A stretch of DNA of 9,724 nucleotides from Bacteroidales bacterium UBA6207 (GTDB lineage: Bacteria; Bacteroidota; Bacteroidia; Bacteroidales; F082). Each line of letters opens with the position of its first letter. Within the stretch, counting starts at the first letter, position 1. The translations under genes and the position numbers were made by a program. The notes under the pieces are model-generated. The model saw only the letters and a program-made list of their open reading frames with translations. It did no database searches and was not told the origin of the DNA. The stretch covers positions 1-9,724 of the forward strand of contig DISP01000119.1 in assembly GCA_002421995.1 (NCBI GenBank), written 5' to 3'. Shown here one piece after another: positions 6,465 through 9,724 of this stretch.

Positions 6465-7532
6465 TTATTGAGCGTCTCGAACTTTTTGCTGAAACTCAAA
6501 CAGTGATTTCTGAATTTTTTTTGCTTCATCGAGCAGTTGAGGTGGGTAGCGGCCGCTCAGCAGCATCTTTTCACAGCTGTCGAGCAGCATTTCAGCCTGT
6601 TGCAAGGCACCGGTGTTGATTTTTCCTTTCCGCTTTTGCTGGTATTCGTTATAGGAAGTTGCATAGTCGTTATAGGCCCCGACAGCCTGGTTGAAGGTAG
6701 CCGAAATGCTGTTGATAAGCCTGACGGTATTGTTGTAGCTGGCAATGTCAATGGCTTCGGTGAGAAAATTCAGTCGTTGGATAACAGCCTGAAAGTTATG
6801 TTCTTGTTGTTCAATACGGGTATGTTCGGCTTTGTATTGTTCTTCTTTTGGCATGGCAAGAAACGCTCTGAGACTGTCGGCATGTGACCTATAATACATA
6901 TTCCAGGTTTCGTTTGTTCTCTTTTGAATAAAGCCCCGATGGGTGAGTGGTGAGGTCAGAAACTGCCAAAGCGGATCATACGGCATATGTGATTGGATCA
7001 TCTTATCCGGCGAAACCATAAGAAAAGCGGGATTGTATTCAGCTACGAAACGGTTGCCGACCATCGCACCCGAACCAAAGGTGGGATCGCTAAGCAACCA
7101 TTTTTCACCTATGCGGTTGGCTACCCACACATGAGGAGTGGCATCAACCTGTCCAAGGATGCGGGTATAGCCACTCACAAGGTAGGAGGGGATGTTCATC
7201 AGGCGCGCAAGACTATCGAAAACGCCGGCATAGCCTTCGCAAACAGCTTTTCTGCCCGAAAAAGCCGAGGCAGTGATTTCGGCTTGTGTGAGCGACTTTG
7301 CCTGGCTGTTGGTTTGCCTGAGGTCGTAGAGGATGTTGTGCGTAACCCATTGATACGCTGCTTCGAGACGTTCTTCGGGTTTGGAATACGTTTGAGATAT
7401 AAGATCGGCCAGAGCTTTGATTGATGTCGTTTTGCTGCCTGTGATCTTCTTATCGACCGGTGCTTTTTGACCATAAACAGCAACCGAAAACATGCTGATG
7501 ATTAGTAAGAATGGAAAAACAACTGATTTCAT
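6465..7532 (-). CDS. Secreted transglutaminase-like domain protein
   Basis: A 355-residue protein with the transglutaminase-like cysteine-protease fold. The start chosen is the ATG at 7532, because it opens a clean signal peptide (MKSVVFPFLLIISMFSVAVYG, cut near residue 21); the frame runs 46 codons further up to 7670 without looking like protein. Catalytic residues in order: Cys98 in KAVCEGYAGVF, His134 in ATPHVWV, Asp149 in WLLSDPTFG. A conserved PEERLEAAYQWVTHNILYD helix precedes the core. After the core comes about 190 residues, largely helical and rich in Gln, Glu and Asn, of unknown role. In the family these proteins cross-link proteins or cleave peptides or amides, and are periplasmic or surface-exposed in Bacteroidota. 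The substrate is unknown. The gene stands about 225 bp downstream of the MutS-like gene and has its own possible promoter, so it may be a separate unit. Confidence 0.88.
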   Translation of the reverse strand: MKSVVFPFLLIISMFSVAVYGQKAPVDKKITGSKTTSIKALADLISQTYSKPEERLEAAYQWVTHNILYDLRQTNSQAKSLTQAEITASAFSGRKAVCEGYAGVFDSLARLMNIPSYLVSGYTRILGQVDATPHVWVANRIGEKWLLSDPTFGSGAMVGNRFVAEYNPAFLMVSPDKMIQSHMPYDPLWQFLTSPLTHRGFIQKRTNETWNMYYRSHADSLRAFLAMPKEEQYKAEHTRIEQQEHNFQAVIQRLNFLTEAIDIASYNNTVRLINSISATFNQAVGAYNDYATSYNEYQQKRKGKINTGALQQAEMLLDSCEKMLLSGRYPPQLLDEAKKIQKSLFEFQQKVRDAQ

Positions 7533-7566
7533 GGACGGATAACGGACGATTGACGATAAAGTTTTA

Positions 7567-7574
7567 CAAAGGTG
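7567..7574 (-). promoter_or_regulatory. Possible -7 element of the transglutaminase-like gene
   Basis: CACCTTTG on the minus strand differs from the Bacteroidota TAnnTTTG element by one base. It would put the transcript start about 28 nt before the ATG at 7532. No convincing TTTG lies at the right distance upstream, so support is weak. Confidence 0.25.
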
Positions 7575-7757
7575 CAAAACAATATGTTTAATGCTGTCAG
7601 GCCGAATTGCTATTGTCATTTCTTTTCCAGCCTCATTGCAGTGATATTGATTTTTCGCGGAATCATTCATTGTGGCAAAGTTTGGCTGTTAGGATGACTT
7701 CAGCTTAGTCGGGGCTTATGATTGCATCTTTGCCGGCGATTAAGACGCGCTCCACGC

Positions 7758-9548
7758 TTATTCCCTGATGATTCCCATGTGTTGCATAAGCCAGGTGGCG
7801 TTGCGGTTGACAGCCACGCCGGGTCGAATTTTGTAGTCAAAAAGCAATTGCCCGCCCGTGATTTGACTTTCGAAGCAATGGTTGGTGACTTTGCCACCTG
7901 AGCTTTGTTCAAGTGCGCTGAGCTTGAGGTCGTGGGTGGCCATCACCACAAGGCTGTTGCAATCATAAAATCGTTTGATCAGGGCTTCAGAGCCGCTGAA
8001 CTTGTCTTCGGAATTTGTTCCGCGCAGCACCTCATCGAGTAAAACAAGACATGGATGTGGTTGAAGTGCAGCTTCGAGTATGCTTTTCAGTTGCTTAAGC
8101 TCCTGCATAAAGAGCGAGGTGTTTTCATGCAGCGAATCGGTTTGCCGCAATGAGCTGTGCACCGGCATCGGTTTCCAGCAAAATGAATCGGCACAAACAA
8201 CAGCGCCTGCCTGCGCCAGAATCACATTCAAACCCAGGGTGCGCAGCCATGTGCTTTTGCCCGACATATTGCTGCCTGTCACGAGCACAATCCGCGGATC
8301 AATTTGTATCCTTACATCGTTGTTGATGCGCTTCCCTGCCTGAATCAGCGGGTGTCCGAGATGGTCGGCATGTATCTGCACCGCATCAGTGGCCGTTGGG
8401 GTGCAAAAGTCAGGGTGGTTGTGTTTGAACACTGCCAGACTTATCAACATCTCGAGCCGGCCGGTTGTCATGAGCCATTCGTCCATCCGGAAGAAATGAC
8501 GGCTTTTCCAGTTTTCATAGCGCAATGCCAATTGCAGATCATAGGCAAACAGCGCGTTTCCGGCCACATAAAGAAAAACATTCGCACGTCTGTCAAACCA
8601 TTCCGCAATCTTGCCCAGCTCACTAAGCGCATCAATGGCTTCGTTGGCTTGCCCCTGCATTTCGAGCAACACAACAGAGGTGTTTTTTCTGTTTGTGAGC
8701 AACATTAAGGCTTCGCTGTAGGCTTTGATGGAATGTCCGATGCCGGCGGTCTCTTCGGCCAAAAGCACCATCTTGCGGTTTTGTGCAAAAGCTGCCAATA
8801 ACGAAAGTGTGCTCAATACCACGAACAGGGCAGAAATGCCTGTGAAAACAAATACAAGCAATGCCATCCATGTGACCGCAGGCAACAACCATGCGGCTGT
8901 TTTATAGGTCTTTTGGGCAAACAACTTAACAAATTCTTTGGCAGAGCGGGGCTCCTGATGGTCTTTTTCGGCATAAGCCTGCACAAATCTGCGCTGAATT
9001 TCCTGATTGAAAGCCATGTCGCCCGACAGTTCGGCAATTGCTGCCTGAAGGAGCAAAATGCGCTCCTTCTCTTTTGCACCTGCGATAAGCGCTTCGGCAA
9101 GCAATTCTTGTCCAAAGCTTGTGGTGGCACGGTTCAGGTGATGGAAGAGTGAGTGCTTGCCAAACAGGTCAAGGTCATCGGCAAAGGGGAGCCGCTGCGC
9201 AAATGCTTGTCCATCGGCATAAAAATTACCCCGACCGTGAATGCTGTCAACTTCGTTTTGCTGAATCTGAAGCAGCGTCGAAGCAGCATCGCGCCGGCGG
9301 TAAAGTTGCTGGTGCCTGACAATCAATACGATGAGTGCAATTAAGGCCAGGGCTGATAAAAAGAGAAAAACATGAATCGCGTACAATGCAAACATGGTGA
9401 CGAAAGCCAGCAACAATACGAATGCTGTCAACCGCAGCCATGAGAAAAGACTGATTCCGCGGTTGAGCCTGTGAAGCATCGTTGTTTGCGCTGCAATTTG
9501 CTCCTGATACCATAGAAGCATTTCGGCCTGACTTCGATTGTGTGACAT
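7758..9548 (-). CDS. Membrane-anchored MutS-like ATPase
   Basis: A 596-residue protein with the MutS C-terminal ATPase. Walker A is GSNMSGKST (425-433), the Walker B stretch is LVLLDE (501-506), and the closing motif is ATHD (537-540); the ENTSLFMQELKQLKSIL helix (475-491) is the MutS dimer signature region. The lever/core part is seen at about 124-155 (DLFGKHSLFHHLNR, TSFGQELLAEAL). There is no N-terminal mismatch-recognition domain and no FxE motif, and the protein is far shorter than MutS (about 850). Instead it has two hydrophobic segments at about 35-77 (arginine-flanked) and another pair at about 218-255, so it is probably an integral membrane protein. Such MutS-related proteins are common in Bacteroidota; their function is unknown, and classical mismatch repair is unlikely. 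The start at 9548 fits a short leader behind the promoter at 9564-9593. Confidence 0.9.
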   Translation of the reverse strand: MSHNRSQAEMLLWYQEQIAAQTTMLHRLNRGISLFSWLRLTAFVLLLAFVTMFALYAIHVFLFLSALALIALIVLIVRHQQLYRRRDAASTLLQIQQNEVDSIHGRGNFYADGQAFAQRLPFADDLDLFGKHSLFHHLNRATTSFGQELLAEALIAGAKEKERILLLQAAIAELSGDMAFNQEIQRRFVQAYAEKDHQEPRSAKEFVKLFAQKTYKTAAWLLPAVTWMALLVFVFTGISALFVVLSTLSLLAAFAQNRKMVLLAEETAGIGHSIKAYSEALMLLTNRKNTSVVLLEMQGQANEAIDALSELGKIAEWFDRRANVFLYVAGNALFAYDLQLALRYENWKSRHFFRMDEWLMTTGRLEMLISLAVFKHNHPDFCTPTATDAVQIHADHLGHPLIQAGKRINNDVRIQIDPRIVLVTGSNMSGKSTWLRTLGLNVILAQAGAVVCADSFCWKPMPVHSSLRQTDSLHENTSLFMQELKQLKSILEAALQPHPCLVLLDEVLRGTNSEDKFSGSEALIKRFYDCNSLVVMATHDLKLSALEQSSGGKVTNHCFESQITGGQLLFDYKIRPGVAVNRNATWLMQHMGIIRE

Positions 9549-9563
9549 TGAACTGATTTTTTA

Positions 9564-9593
9564 CAAAAGTAAGCAGAATGAGCCATGTCAAAA
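9564..9593 (-). promoter_or_regulatory. Promoter of the MutS-like gene
   Basis: On the minus strand TTTTG (9593-9589) is followed after 17 bases by TACTTTTG (9571-9564), an exact match to the Bacteroidota TTTG-N17-TAnnTTTG pattern. The start site should fall near 9558, leaving a leader of only about 10 nt before the ATG at 9548. This is the best promoter in the window. Confidence 0.7.
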
Positions 9594-9724
9594 GCTAAAT
9601 TGTGTGAATACAATGCCTTTTTCGTACCGAAAACCCGTTTGTCGGGAGCACATTTGCTGCCAAAAAATGATGCCCGGCTTACCATTTTTCTAGACGAATT
9701 GTTAAAGCTTCAGGTATGTTATTG
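9585..9724 (+). CDS. Divergent hypothetical protein, 3'-truncated
   Basis: An ATG at 9585 opens a frame that runs 46 codons to the window edge with no stop. It begins MSKAKLCEYNAFFVPKTR and continues with a helix-like FLDELLKLQ. The frame is closed just upstream (TAA at 9570-9572), so the start is bounded. It is divergent from the MutS-like gene, and its first codons overlap that gene's -33 element. No family can be named from this length, and no promoter of its own is visible, so it could be a chance frame. Confidence 0.4.
   Translation, partial: MSKAKLCEYNAFFVPKTRLSGAHLLPKNDARLTIFLDELLKLQVCY

Noticed and set aside
6386..6887. Plus-strand frames of 77 and 116 codons over the transglutaminase-like 3' end
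   Set aside because: Overlap a well-supported gene on the other strand and have no recognisable motif.
7533..7670. N-terminal extension of the transglutaminase-like protein from an ATG at 7670
   Set aside because: The added 46 residues do not look like protein, and they would bury the clear signal peptide that begins at the ATG at 7532.
8304..8708. 134-codon plus-strand frame opposite the MutS-like gene
   Set aside because: Antisense to the ATPase and core region, where the minus strand carries unmistakable MutS motifs; a shadow frame.
7758..9548. Canonical mismatch-repair mutS
   Set aside because: About 596 residues, lacks the mismatch-recognition domain and has membrane segments.

Overview
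The window comes from a member of the Bacteroidota. Three things point there: two large surface proteins that end in the 'type B' C-terminal sorting domain of the type IX secretion system (T9SS, gliding-associated), promoters that fit the Bacteroidota TTTG / TAnnTTTG pattern rather than a sigma70 pattern, and starts without a clear Shine-Dalgarno. No rRNA, tRNA, CRISPR array, transposase or phage gene was seen.

Layout. Positions 1-5310 (+ strand) hold a tandem pair of paralogous secreted proteins built from PKD/Ig-like modules. The first is cut by the left edge; the second is complete (about 1108 residues), with a signal peptide, an unassigned N-terminal region of about 450 residues, six Cys-containing PKD/Ig-like modules and the T9SS domain. 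Their C-terminal ~1.53 kb are nearly identical and collinear with no net indel (offset exactly 3615). The similarity drops sharply at both ends and in patches inside, which looks like gene conversion. A bidirectional terminator, built partly from the last codons of the second gene, separates this pair from the minus-strand genes.

Positions 5355-9548 are all minus strand. An SRPBCC-fold gene is followed 26 nt later by a VOC/PhnB-like gene, probably one operon, preceded by a possible 32-residue small ORF and a palindrome lying in the spacer of a candidate promoter. Upstream of these is a secreted transglutaminase-like protein (Cys-His-Asp triad visible), and then a membrane-anchored MutS-like ATPase whose promoter is the best in the window. 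A divergent short ORF runs off the right edge.

The surface-protein pair is the accessory, fast-evolving part. The minus-strand genes look like ordinary chromosomal housekeeping or stress genes, and nothing in the sequence ties them functionally to the surface proteins.
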